DNA of 19,415 nucleotides from an uncultured bacterium. Its GTDB lineage: Bacteria; Vulcanimicrobiota; CADAWZ01. This document shows, in pieces, positions 1 to 7,313 of this stretch; the first letter of the stretch is position 1; each line of letters starts with the position of its first letter. Location of the stretch: contig CASEKF010000029.1 of NCBI GenBank assembly GCA_949288455.1, forward strand, positions 1 to 19,415, written 5' to 3'. The notes under the pieces are model-generated. The model did no database searches and had not been told where the DNA came from. It was given only the letters and a program-made list of their open reading frames with translations. The translations under genes and the position numbers were made by a program.

Positions 1-483
1 GGCTACTAACTGAGGAAATAGCGAGATATAGAGAGCTAGTTTTACGAAATTTTTCTGAAGTTTAATTTTTTTATAGTAAAGGTCTATAATATAAGAAATC
101 GATTGGAAAGTATAGAATGAAATACCTATAGGGAGAGCTACATGTTTAAAGTTAAAAGCTTGTTTCCCGGCTAATATATTTAACAGCTCGACAAGAAAAT
201 TAAAATATTTAAAGTAACCCAAAAGACAAAGGTTTCCGATAAGGATAAGAATAAGTATTATTTTTCTTGTTTTGCCGTCGTATTTGTCCATCCATATGGA
301 CATAAAATAATTAAAGACTATAGACGAACAAAGTACTATGATATAGCTTGATTCGCCCCAGAAATAAAATAACAGACTTGCGAAAAGAAGGAATCCGTTT
401 TTATATTTTCTGTCGAGAAGATAATATACCAATAGGACCATGGGGAGAAAACACCATAGAAACACCATCGAGCTAAATACCAT
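1..483 (-). CDS. MBOAT family O-acyltransferase (AlgI/DltB-like), 5' part, cut by window edge
   Basis: An open frame of 161 codons runs from an ATG at 483 to the window edge without a stop. An in-frame TAA lies just upstream, and AAAGGA sits 8 nt before the ATG, so the start is well fixed. The protein is strongly hydrophobic, with several membrane segments. It carries the N-terminal hallmarks of membrane-bound O-acyltransferases of the AlgI/DltB type: a WCFLP-like first helix, a LLFYFWGE segment near residue 40, GYFKYFNF near 95, and LPIGISFYTFQSISYIIDLY near 120-140. Family members move acyl (often acetyl) groups onto extracellular polysaccharides or teichoic acids. The family's conserved histidine lies further on, outside the window, so activity and substrate cannot be judged. 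The gene follows the DUF1844 gene in the same direction and may have its own promoter. Confidence 0.88.
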   Translation of the reverse strand, partial: MVFSSMVFLWCFLPMVLLVYYLLDRKYKNGFLLFASLLFYFWGESSYIIVLCSSIVFNYFMSIWMDKYDGKTRKIILILILIGNLCLLGYFKYFNFLVELLNILAGKQAFNFKHVALPIGISFYTFQSISYIIDLYYKKIKLQKNFVKLALYISLFPQLVA

Positions 484-503
484 AGTTAAAATCCTTTAAT
501 GTT

Positions 504-575
504 TTATAATTTGCCTTGCAATTGGACGAATAGATGAGTTTTCCTGTTTAATTCTGTTATTTTAATAGTCGTCAT
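504..575 (-). other. Tiny ORF (23 codons) upstream of the acyltransferase gene
   Basis: An ATG at 575 opens a 23-codon frame ending at TAA 504-506, 20 nt before the acyltransferase start. An AGAGGA lies about 12 nt upstream, longer than ideal. The peptide starts MTTIKITEL and ends LFVQLQGKL. It loosely resembles the first strand of STAS-domain proteins, but it is far too short to be one. It could be a leader peptide, a gene remnant or chance. I cannot decide which. Confidence 0.15.
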
Positions 576-601
576 ATAATAAATTTATCCTCTGACTTCA
601 A
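573..601 (-). promoter_or_regulatory. Possible promoter for the acyltransferase gene
   Basis: On the minus strand TTGAAG (596-601) is followed after 17 nt by TATATG (573-578). Each hexamer matches four of six consensus positions. The site lies in the 155-bp gap before the acyltransferase gene. It is a weak match in AT-rich DNA, so this is only a candidate. Confidence 0.25.
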
Positions 602-638
602 AAAGCGAGGATGAATATGCTAAATGTCGTTAGGCTTG

Positions 639-968
639 TTATTGAGATTGCTGAACGAAATTCAGCTGAAGATTTTGTTTCAGCATTTCCATTTCGGCTA
701 TTTCCGCCTGAGTTGAATGAGGTTTTATAATTTCGCAAAGACTTGCTACGCAGTCTATAGCGAGTTTTGCTTGCGTTAAATCTTTTTCCATTTTTTGAGT
801 AAAAGGGTTAGCTTGCATTCCCATGGAGATCCAAGCCTGCTGTCCAAGCGAAGCGATCACGTTGCGCACTAAAGCATAAGTGTCTTTAGGAAGTAAATCG
901 TTTAAATTTATATTTTGTTCCTTCATTGCTTTCATCGCTTCGAGAGCTTGTTTCATAATGTCTGCCAT
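639..968 (-). CDS. DUF1844-like small protein
   Basis: The gene encodes 109 residues with no signal peptide or clear membrane span, so it is probably cytoplasmic. Residues about 33-105 fit the DUF1844 pattern: an early helix with an ALVRNVIASLGQQAWISMG stretch, then NPFTQKMEKDLTQAKLAIDCVASL, then a final helix EMLKQNLQLNFV. DUF1844 proteins are short, helical and of unknown function, and are found mostly in diderm bacteria. The ATG at 968 is well supported by AGGAG 6 nt upstream. The N-terminal 30 residues, rich in Met, Lys and Ala, precede the domain. The gene lies 332 bp after ftsZ in the same direction, so it could be reached by read-through but may have its own promoter at 1006-1035. The family call is from memory of the pattern, not a search. 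Confidence 0.75.
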   Translation of the reverse strand: MADIMKQALEAMKAMKEQNINLNDLLPKDTYALVRNVIASLGQQAWISMGMQANPFTQKMEKDLTQAKLAIDCVASLCEIIKPHSTQAEIAEMEMLKQNLQLNFVQQSQ

Positions 969-1005
969 ATGCTTCTCCTAAAGAAATATTTATTTTTATC
1001 TTTAT

Positions 1006-1035
1006 ATTTTAATTTTTACGCGCTTTAAGGGTAAA
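1006..1035 (-). promoter_or_regulatory. Possible promoter for the DUF1844 gene
   Basis: On the minus strand TTTACC (1030-1035) is followed after 18 nt by TAAAAT (1006-1011), placing a start near 999, about 30 nt before the gene's ATG. The centre of the CRP-type palindrome at 1084-1099 would then lie near -92, one of the helical-phase positions known for class I CRP activation. The surroundings are AT-rich, so the match is not conclusive. Confidence 0.35.
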
Positions 1036-1083
1036 GCCGTAAAACGATAAAATACGTCTTTCATAGTGAAATTTATTTAAAAG

Positions 1084-1099
1084 TGTGATGTTGATCACA
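1084..1099. promoter_or_regulatory. Perfect CRP-type operator (TGTGA-N6-TCACA)
   Basis: The 16-mer TGTGATGTTGATCACA is a perfect inverted repeat with 6-bp arms. It matches the consensus recognised by cAMP receptor protein and close CRP/FNR-superfamily relatives. It lies in a gene-free gap, about 42 bp before the expected start of a rightward promoter (TATAAT at 1122-1127) and about 92 bp before that of a leftward one. Under equal base frequencies, ten fixed positions would be expected about 0.02 times in a window this long. Which regulator binds it is unknown. Confidence 0.6.
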
Positions 1100-1121
1100 G
1101 ACATATAACGCTTTAATAGAG

Positions 1122-1127
1122 TATAAT
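1122..1127 (+). promoter_or_regulatory. Candidate -10 element of a CRP class II promoter
   Basis: A perfect TATAAT has no recognisable -35 hexamer 15-19 nt upstream. The CRP-type palindrome is centred at 1091.5, which is about -42 relative to a start near 1134. That is the distance of class II activation, where the regulator replaces the -35 contact. Downstream come GGAGG (1158-1162) and a small ORF. Confidence 0.4.
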
Positions 1128-1152
1128 ATTATTAATCAAAAGTTAATAATAT
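1126..1152. repeat. AT-rich inverted repeat, 10-bp arms
   Basis: The arms ATATTATTAA (1126-1135) and TTAATAATAT (1143-1152) are exact reverse complements around a 7-nt loop. The repeat overlaps the TATAAT and precedes the GGAGG at 1158. It could be an operator for a second regulator or chance in AT-rich DNA. It is not a terminator on the plus strand, because a GGAGG rather than a T-run follows. Confidence 0.5.
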
Positions 1153-1170
1153 CGTTTGGAGGTTGGCAAT

Positions 1171-1278
1171 ATGTTGCGAATATTTTTTTCTTTTTATAAT
1201 TTATTTCTGCCTCGTATATATATATCGGATAATTATTACATCGCCGGATATCAGTTCCGAGCCGCAAACGCCGTATAA
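1171..1278 (+). CDS. Possible small protein of 35 residues, unrecognised
   Basis: An ATG at 1171, with GGAGG 8 nt upstream, opens a 35-codon frame ending at TAA 1276-1278. It is the only plausible plus-strand gene here. The N-terminal 18 residues are hydrophobic and aromatic (MLRIFFSFYNLFLP, then RIYI), while the rest is polar and ends in an Ala-rich stretch. It could be a small membrane-associated peptide. It lies just downstream of a CRP-type site and a TATAAT, and ends 22 bp before the ftsZ stop, which it faces. I recognise no family. The good ribosome site and promoter layout argue for it. The small size and AT-rich first half argue against it. Confidence 0.35.
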   Translation: MLRIFFSFYNLFLPRIYISDNYYIAGYQFRAANAV

Positions 1279-1300
1279 TCCCGTATTAATTTAACGATGT

Positions 1301-2479
1301 TTAACGTCTTTTCGACGCCAGCCTGTCTCTCAGGTTCGCCGGTAGAGAATCAATATCGTCGTTTTGCTGCATATATCCCGAATCGGACTGGTAAGACGAG
1401 TCTGAATCAAAATAATCTATGTTTTCGTCCTGTAAAGAAGAAAATCCCGTAGCTATAACGGTTATCATTATCGTATCTTGATATGAATCGTCTATTACCG
1501 TTCCAAATATAATTTTTGCGTCCGGATCTACTGCCTGAGAGATTATCTTCGCCGCCTCGTCTACTTCGTTGAGAGACATAGACTGAGAGCCTGTTATCGA
1601 GAAGAGAACGCCTTTTGCTCCGTCTATAGAAGCGTCCTGAAGCTGACTTCTTATCGCTTCTTCAGCGGCCGCAGCGGCCCTTTGATCTCCTGATGACATA
1701 CCTATTCCCATAAGAGCGGAACCGCTGTTTGACATAATCGTCTGTATATCGGCAAAGTCGACGTTTATAAGGCCGGGAATAGTCATAATATCGGTAATGC
1801 CCTGAACGCCGTATCTTAGAACGTCGTCTGCGACTTTGAATGCGTCCATAAGAGAGGTCTTTTTATCGACTACTTTTAGCAGATTGTCATTTGGGATGGT
1901 TATTAAAGCGTCTACTTTTTCAGTAAGCTGCGCTATGCCTCTTTCCGCAATCATCGTCCTCATTCTTCCTTCAAATGAAAACGGCTTAGTAACTACGGCC
2001 ACGGCCAAGGCTCCGACTTCTTTGGCAAGTTCAGCGACTACCGGAGACGCGCCTGTTCCGGTTCCGCCTCCCATTCCTGCGGTGATAAAGATCATATCCG
2101 CTCCCTGCAGGGCCGCCATAACTTCCGCTTTATTCTCTTCGATAGCTTTTAGACCGATTTCAGGATTACCTCCGGCTCCCACGCCTTTCGTAGTGTTTTG
2201 TCCTATGGCGATCCTTTTAGATCTGTCGTCGCATAGACATAGCGCCTGAGGATCCGTATTAATGCTGATGAATTCGACTCCTTTAAGCCCAGCCTGTATC
2301 ATGCGGTTAACGGCGCTGCATCCCGCTCCGCCTACTCCCACTACTTTTATACCGGCGATCTTTTCCGAAATATTTTTCTGTTCCGCTTCAGGCTGAGCCG
2401 ATATATGCGGCTTTGTTATTTTTTGATTGAGTTTTTCCAGCCCTGCCGGAATATATTTTTCACCTTTAGAAGTATTCAA
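1301..2479 (-). CDS. ftsZ: Cell division GTPase FtsZ
   Basis: FtsZ is the tubulin-like GTPase that polymerises at midcell into the Z ring and recruits the division machinery. The 392 residues include [11 protein letters not shown] (50-60), the tubulin signature [13 protein letters not shown] (about 135-147), and a T7 loop [11 protein letters not shown] (239-249) with its catalytic aspartate. The folded core ends near 348, followed by a short acidic, Ser-rich linker (349-376). The C-terminal peptide [14 protein letters not shown] keeps the Pro and the LR pair of the usual IPxFLR motif but is longer and very basic. The start is TTG with GGAGG 9 nt upstream. It gives about 30 extra residues before the core compared with E. 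coli FtsZ, and no in-frame ATG occurs before residue 60. ftsA lies 38 nt upstream, so the pair is probably co-transcribed. No clear terminator follows. Confidence 0.98.
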   Translation of the reverse strand: MNTSKGEKYIPAGLEKLNQKITKPHISAQPEAEQKNISEKIAGIKVVGVGGAGCSAVNRMIQAGLKGVEFISINTDPQALCLCDDRSKRIAIGQNTTKGVGAGGNPEIGLKAIEENKAEVMAALQGADMIFITAGMGGGTGTGASPVVAELAKEVGALAVAVVTKPFSFEGRMRTMIAERGIAQLTEKVDALITIPNDNLLKVVDKKTSLMDAFKVADDVLRYGVQGITDIMTIPGLINVDFADIQTIMSNSGSALMGIGMSSGDQRAAAAAEEAIRSQLQDASIDGAKGVLFSITGSQSMSLNEVDEAAKIISQAVDPDAKIIFGTVIDDSYQDTIMITVIATGFSSLQDENIDYFDSDSSYQSDSGYMQQNDDIDSLPANLRDRLASKRR

Positions 2480-2517
2480 GATGTTGATCCTCCGTTTGAT
2501 TCAAATTTTTATTATTT

Positions 2518-3753
2518 TTAGAAAATTTCATGAAGCACTCGCATTATATTGTCTAAAAAGCCTAAAACAGGCGATTTTGACGGAGGTTTATCAGTTATGC
2601 GCTCCATTTTGTTCGCTCCGTATAAAATAGTTCCCATCACAGTGGCGTACTGAGCGTCTGAGAATTCTTCCGGTATATTTTGAGGAGCTATAACCTCTCC
2701 TATTTTTACGGGACGGTTGAAAAAATCCTTGCATAGCAGGTCTGCGCCCGGTATTGCCGAAGAGGCTCCCGTAAGGACTATCAGGCCTACGGGGTGATTT
2801 TTGATAAACGAGTTGCTGTTGATGTCTAGTTTTTTAAATATGTCTTCTAGTCTAGCTTCTATTACTCCGGTTAGATCTTTTAAACTTATGGTTATTTGCT
2901 CTGACGACGCTATGGAACTGACTGATAATTCTTCGTCTTCGGCAATTAAATCAGACCAAGCCGTTCCTTTTGAAATTTTAAGTCTCTCCGCTTCTCCCAA
3001 CGTTATGCCAAAAACTTGGGAAATATCTGAAGTTATGCGATAGCCTCCGATTTTTATACTTTTATATAAAGCGACGCTTTTGTTTCTATAAACGGTGACG
3101 CTAGTCGAATCATGTCCGATGTCTATAATAATCGCTCCCAGCTCTTTCATTTCTTCCGATAACGTCGCTAAAGCCGCGCAATAACCGCTTAGCGCTATCC
3201 CGTCGTCTTCTATTTCTATTCCGGCGTTTTCAATGGCTTTTATTATATTGGCCAAATGTGTCTCTCTTACGGAAACTACCATTGCCGTTAGTTCAAGTTG
3301 ATCTCCGGACATACCTATCGGGTTTTCTACTCCGGCGAAGCTATCTACCGTAAAGTCGAACGGTATAGCTTGTATTACGGTTTCTCCCGGGGTGTTGCAC
3401 ATACTGCGGATATTATCTTTGACTTTTCTGACGTCGTTTTCCGTTATGATTTTGTCAGAGCTGGTTATAATCAAGGCTCCGTTCGTCATCTTTGTGGTTA
3501 CATATATGCCTCCTAAGCTGACGTAGGCATGTTTGATACTGAAACCGGCCTGTTTCTCAGTTTCCTTGACAGCTTCCTCAATTGATTTGCTAGCTTCGTT
3601 TATATTGTTTATCAGTCCTTTATGTATGCCTTTCGTTAAGGCTTTGCCTACTCCAAGTATTTCTATAGGGGCGTTGTCGGCAACTTCTGCCACTACGCAT
3701 CTAACGTATTTTGAGCCTAAGTCTATGCTTGCTATAATATCTTTTCTGGTCAA
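2518..3753 (-). CDS. ftsA: Cell division protein FtsA, actin-like membrane tether of FtsZ
   Basis: FtsA is an actin-fold ATPase that anchors FtsZ filaments to the inner face of the membrane and helps recruit later division proteins. In the 411 residues the phosphate-1 motif IASIDLGSKYVRC (7-19), phosphate-2 AIIIDIGHDST (207-217) and adenosine motif LIVLTGASSAIPG (324-336) are visible, with the FtsA-specific 1C region between about 85 and 165. The last 18 residues (394-411, ending GFLDNIMRVLHEIF) form an amphipathic helix, as expected for the membrane-targeting sequence. The start is TTG at 3753, with AGGTG about 7 nt upstream. It lies 30 nt after sbp and 38 nt before ftsZ. Confidence 0.97.
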   Translation of the reverse strand: MTRKDIIASIDLGSKYVRCVVAEVADNAPIEILGVGKALTKGIHKGLINNINEASKSIEEAVKETEKQAGFSIKHAYVSLGGIYVTTKMTNGALIITSSDKIITENDVRKVKDNIRSMCNTPGETVIQAIPFDFTVDSFAGVENPIGMSGDQLELTAMVVSVRETHLANIIKAIENAGIEIEDDGIALSGYCAALATLSEEMKELGAIIIDIGHDSTSVTVYRNKSVALYKSIKIGGYRITSDISQVFGITLGEAERLKISKGTAWSDLIAEDEELSVSSIASSEQITISLKDLTGVIEARLEDIFKKLDINSNSFIKNHPVGLIVLTGASSAIPGADLLCKDFFNRPVKIGEVIAPQNIPEEFSDAQYATVMGTILYGANKMERITDKPPSKSPVLGFLDNIMRVLHEIF

Positions 3754-3783
3754 GTTAAGTCACCTGCGCTTTATGCAAAAAAT

Positions 3784-4185
3784 CTATTTTTCATTTTCGG
3801 CTTTTTGAGACGGATTTTCCGTATTTGTGACTTCCTGAGTTTTTCTAATTCTTTGATTCATTAGAATATCGTGTCTTATGGTCCCCAAATTATTGAAAAG
3901 TCTGACTCCAAACGTAATTATAGCGGCCATATATAGGTCGACTCCAATTCTGTCTCCCATCCATGTTATAAGACCCGCTAATAGAGTATTGGCTATAAAA
4001 CCGGTTATAAATATAGTAAGATCAAATTTATCTTCTATTCCGCCTTTTATGCCTCCTATCACCGAGTCTAAACCGGCTAAAAACGCCACGGATACATAGG
4101 TCGAATATGCCGCCGGAGGAGCGAAGTGAGCCGGCAAAATACAGGCTATAATGATGCCTGTTATAAGTCCTAAAATAATCCACAT
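3784..4185 (-). CDS. sbp: Small basic protein Sbp (DUF1290), membrane protein
   Basis: The 133 residues have three or four membrane segments (about 1-20, 29-45, 55-77 and 83-98) and a basic cytoplasmic tail (about 105-133). The sequence closely fits the Sbp/DUF1290 family: PPAAYSTYVSVAFLAGLDSVIGGI near 23-47, then FDLTIFITGFIANTLLAG, then a Leu-Phe-Asn-Asn-Leu stretch near 95-100 before the tail. The family is found next to ftsA or ftsQ in Bacillota and Actinomycetota, and its biochemical role is unknown. The ATG begins directly after the TAG of the DUF881 gene with no spacer, which suggests translational coupling. The neighbourhood suggests a link with division. Confidence 0.93.
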   Translation of the reverse strand: MWIILGLITGIIIACILPAHFAPPAAYSTYVSVAFLAGLDSVIGGIKGGIEDKFDLTIFITGFIANTLLAGLITWMGDRIGVDLYMAAIITFGVRLFNNLGTIRHDILMNQRIRKTQEVTNTENPSQKAENEK

Positions 4186-4932
4186 CTATTTTTTATCCTC
4201 CGCCGTTTTTGCATAGCGAAGAATCATACTTCCGCTGAATCCGGGAATCTTTATATCATCGGATCGTTTAATATTTACTGTGACTCCTTGATTAACCGAA
4301 GGAGCCATGTAGTCGATAAAGCCTCCCGGTGTCCTTAAGGCCCCTTCGAGCTCTCTTGAAGGGCCTATAGCCATAATCCTATAAGGGGATGCCAGACGTA
4401 CCGAATTTACAAGAACCGTAGGGCCTACGCACCTTATCGACGTATTTACGACTATGCGCTGAGAATTAATCGATATAGCTTCCGCTCCTGATGCCCAAAG
4501 CTCATTGACTAAAGTGGCTATATCTACGTCATGTATAATAAAGAAAAACGGATCGTCTTTTGGAGACGGGCGTTTTGGAGAATCTGCCAGCTCCACTATT
4601 ATGCCCGGGCCATGTACGTTGGTATATCCCGCTTCTGTTTTTACTTTTTCAACCTGTCCCTGCATAGCCTTTAGCAAATCTTCTTTACTTCCCGTAGATT
4701 GTTCAAAATTTTCCAGCGCCTTATTTTTTTCTTCTAAATCAGCTTCCAGTTTTTTCCTTTGCTGTTCAAGTTCATGAATTAATTTTATCATATCGTTTCT
4801 ATTACTTGACATTGGAAAAGCTTCTTTAGCCTGCATCTTAAATTGCATTGTAAGAATAATGCCTAAAAACATACAGGTAATCGCTATGGGAATTTGCCAG
4901 CTGATTTTATTCGGCGCATATTTTTTATTCAT
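4186..4932 (-). CDS. DUF881 family membrane-anchored protein
   Basis: The 248 residues consist of a short cytoplasmic N-terminus, one membrane helix (about 12-29), a coiled coil of charged heptads (about 48-80), and a C-terminal DUF881 domain outside the membrane. Typical DUF881 segments are present: GPGIIVELADSP near 108-119, then a stretch with HDVDIATLVNELWASGAEAI, IRCVGPTVLVN, and PYRIMAIG. The family occurs in one or more copies next to sbp and ftsQ/ftsA in Bacillota and Actinomycetota. Its function is not established, though topology and context suggest an envelope or division role. The start overlaps the ftsQ stop by 8 nt (ATGAATAA), so translation is probably coupled. Confidence 0.9.
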   Translation of the reverse strand: MNKKYAPNKISWQIPIAITCMFLGIILTMQFKMQAKEAFPMSSNRNDMIKLIHELEQQRKKLEADLEEKNKALENFEQSTGSKEDLLKAMQGQVEKVKTEAGYTNVHGPGIIVELADSPKRPSPKDDPFFFIIHDVDIATLVNELWASGAEAISINSQRIVVNTSIRCVGPTVLVNSVRLASPYRIMAIGPSRELEGALRTPGGFIDYMAPSVNQGVTVNIKRSDDIKIPGFSGSMILRYAKTAEDKK

Positions 4933-5734
4933 CTGCTGATGGCACCTCGCCTTCCGTAAGGCGTTGTTTTCTGTCGGGATTTATAAGAAGCTTAACTACG
5001 GGTTCGGCATATCTTAAATCGATATATTCCAAAAGATATAACTGAGAACGCATTTGCTCCGTCATAGCTTTAAAAATCTCCAATTTTTCTTTCGCTTTAT
5101 CGGGGGTTCCTAACTTAACCTCAAATGTTTTAGAACCTGTTTTATAGAAAAAAGAAACGTATCCGCTTCTGTCTATCTTATAGTATTTTATATTGCTTCT
5201 TTCCTGCTTTGAGATTAAAGAATCTATCTCTATTACGGCTTTTATTTTTGCTTTGTCAGCCATTGAATTGATGATAATCGGATCGTCCGAGATAAATCTT
5301 GGCAGAAGTTCGGCTTCGTTCTGAGCTAATTCCATAAGCACGCATCCTTCCGAGTCTGCTCCGAACCATTTGTCAGAGGCGTCTGACGATGCCGCAGCTA
5401 CGGCTATGTTTCTTTCTTCAATTACTATAGATAAGGAATTTGGATAGGATTTGTAAATTTCGGCGTCTTTTATCCATGGCGTTACGGCAAGCCGGTCTTT
5501 AAGAGTTTTAGTATTTACAAGCCATAAATATTTTCCCCAGGGCGGATAGCATTGTTCGATAACTTCGCCGCCTTTAAGTTTGGATATTCCTTTTATCTCG
5601 ATAGAACTTAAACGGAAGCTGTCTGAGGAAAAAAAAATAATTTGAGATATTATTGCAATGAAGACAATGAAAATTTGCCTCGGGAGAGCATGAAAGTTTT
5701 CTGTTAAGTTTGTATTACTCGATTTATTACTCAT
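4925..5734 (-). CDS. ftsQ: Cell division protein FtsQ/DivIB
   Basis: FtsQ/DivIB is a bitopic membrane protein that joins FtsL and FtsB/DivIC to control septal peptidoglycan synthesis. The 269 residues have a short cytoplasmic tail, one membrane helix (about 20-36) and then a POTRA domain that begins FRLSSIEIKGISKLKGGEVIE (40-60). A PWIKDAEIYKSYPNSLSIVIEER stretch (about 86-108) ends the POTRA domain and is the most recognisable part. The C-terminal half is divergent, as is usual. The ATG at 5734 has only a poor Shine-Dalgarno. A 115-nt gap separates it from murC at the place where murB or ddl often sits. Confidence 0.9.
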   Translation of the reverse strand: MSNKSSNTNLTENFHALPRQIFIVFIAIISQIIFFSSDSFRLSSIEIKGISKLKGGEVIEQCYPPWGKYLWLVNTKTLKDRLAVTPWIKDAEIYKSYPNSLSIVIEERNIAVAAASSDASDKWFGADSEGCVLMELAQNEAELLPRFISDDPIIINSMADKAKIKAVIEIDSLISKQERSNIKYYKIDRSGYVSFFYKTGSKTFEVKLGTPDKAKEKLEIFKAMTEQMRSQLYLLEYIDLRYAEPVVKLLINPDRKQRLTEGEVPSADE

Positions 5735-5849
5735 TTTACAGCTGCATTACTGAATTGTCGCTTCTGTTTTTTTATCGATGTTAAACGCCGAATTTACCTG
5801 GCTAGCGAATCGGCTTATCAGGCTGTAAATTATAGCGAGAAGCGAATTT

Positions 5850-7265
5850 CTAGCTTATTCTATTCAGCGTTTTTACTCTAAGTTTGTCGACGAATGTCTT
5901 GGCGTATGCAGAGATATTTCCGGCTCCTAAAGCTATTACCAAATCTCCCTCGCGTAAACGAGGAATAAGAAATTCAAAAGCGTCTTCCGGATCCGGAATA
6001 AAATGTACTTCTACGTTTGGAGATTTGAGTTTAGTAAGTTCCGCTATCATATTTCCTGATATTTCCGGATCAGCTTTTTCTCCAGCTCCGTATATATCTG
6101 TTATTATAAGGATATCGGCTTCGTAAAAAGATTCTGAAAGATCGTTTTTTTGAAATTTGGTTCTGGAATATCTGTGAGGCTGGCACACGGCTATGACGCG
6201 GGACGCGTCTCCGGTACGCGCGGCATGAATGGCCGCTCTGATTTTAGACGGATTATGAGCGTAATCGTCTATAACCGTCACGCCTATTTCGCATCCTATT
6301 TTTTCAAATCGTCTTTTAAGTCCTCCAAAAAGTTTGAGAGCTTTAAATATTGATTCCGCGTCCATTCCAAAACTCATGCATGCGGCTGTGCAAGCTAGAG
6401 CGTTCTGAATATTATGTCTTCCCGGCACGTTCAAAATTAAATCTCCGATTTTTTTCCCATGCAGAAAAACGGAACTTGCGGAATGGAAGTCGGCTAAAGA
6501 TATTGAGCTAGCCGTTAGATCTGCGTTCTCCGTTATTCCGTAAGTTATTATGTTTCTGTCGATTCGATTTATTATTTTTCTAACTTCCGCGTTATCGGCA
6601 CATAAAATAACTGTTCCATTAGATTTAACCCTTTCCGTAAATTTCAGAAAAATTTCGGAAATTTTTTTCATGAGTTTATTTCTATCATTTTTATATGTCT
6701 TCCAAGGTTCTACATTTAAGTTGACGTCGTCGTCTATGCTGGTAACTATGGCTATTTCTGGAGATAGACATAGAAACGAAGCGTCGCTTTCGTCGGCTTC
6801 GGCAATTAAGGCGGAGTCTGTGCCAAAACGGGCGTTTGAATTTATAGCCGCGAGTTCTCCTCCTATTATGGAAGTTGGGTTTAGATTGTTGTATTGGAAT
6901 ACATAAGAAATCATTGAAGTTATGGTAGTCTTTCCATGAGTTCCGGCAACGGCTATGCCTCGATGAGCGTTCATTAACATTCCCAACATTACCGCTCTTC
7001 TTACTACGGTTAAGTTATTTTCGAGCGCCGCTTTTACTTCAATATTTGTTTCAGGTATTGCGGTAGAATAAACTACCGTATCGGCGCCATGTATATTTGC
7101 CGCGCAATGTCCTGTAAAAATTTTAGCCCCCATTGATTGAAGGCGCTGCGTTATATGCGAAGGCTTTATATCCGAACCGGATACTTCGTATCCTTTTTCC
7201 AGCATGATTTGAGCGATACCGCTCATGCCTATTCCGCCTATTCCTATAAAGTGGATATGTTTCAT
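5850..7265 (-). CDS. murC: UDP-N-acetylmuramate--L-alanine ligase MurC
   Basis: MurC adds L-alanine to UDP-MurNAc with ATP, the first peptide step of peptidoglycan precursor synthesis in the cytoplasm. The 471 residues show the N-terminal Rossmann motif HFIGIGGIGMSGIA (5-18) and the ATP-binding loop GTHGKTT (108-114), whose His is characteristic of MurC. ALIAEADESDASF, GRHNIQNALACTAA, VIDDYAHNPSKI and CQPHRYSRTK follow. The length is normal. The ATG at 7265 has AGGT about 14 nt upstream, rather far. It follows murG by 48 nt. The usual fused or adjacent murB is missing. Confidence 0.98.
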   Translation of the reverse strand: MKHIHFIGIGGIGMSGIAQIMLEKGYEVSGSDIKPSHITQRLQSMGAKIFTGHCAANIHGADTVVYSTAIPETNIEVKAALENNLTVVRRAVMLGMLMNAHRGIAVAGTHGKTTITSMISYVFQYNNLNPTSIIGGELAAINSNARFGTDSALIAEADESDASFLCLSPEIAIVTSIDDDVNLNVEPWKTYKNDRNKLMKKISEIFLKFTERVKSNGTVILCADNAEVRKIINRIDRNIITYGITENADLTASSISLADFHSASSVFLHGKKIGDLILNVPGRHNIQNALACTAACMSFGMDAESIFKALKLFGGLKRRFEKIGCEIGVTVIDDYAHNPSKIRAAIHAARTGDASRVIAVCQPHRYSRTKFQKNDLSESFYEADILIITDIYGAGEKADPEISGNMIAELTKLKSPNVEVHFIPDPEDAFEFLIPRLREGDLVIALGAGNISAYAKTFVDKLRVKTLNRIS

Positions 7266-7313
7266 AATTTATAAAAAGACCTCAAACACCACAAAAATTT
7301 AAATGTTAATCTT

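Noticed and set aside
587-612. Hairpin ATCCTC/GAGGAT after the DUF1844 gene as a terminator
   Set aside because: The stem is only 6 bp with a 14-nt loop and no T-run after it on the minus strand.
1836-2249. Long plus-strand frame (137 codons) opposite ftsZ
   Set aside because: It lies wholly antisense to the conserved ftsZ core, and its low-complexity Ala/Ser/Pro content is what the complement of that core produces. There is no ribosome site or family match.
5829-5834. TATAAT between murC and ftsQ as a promoter
   Set aside because: The -10 is perfect, but the best-spaced -35 (TAAGCT) matches only two positions. In AT-rich DNA this is too weak to call.
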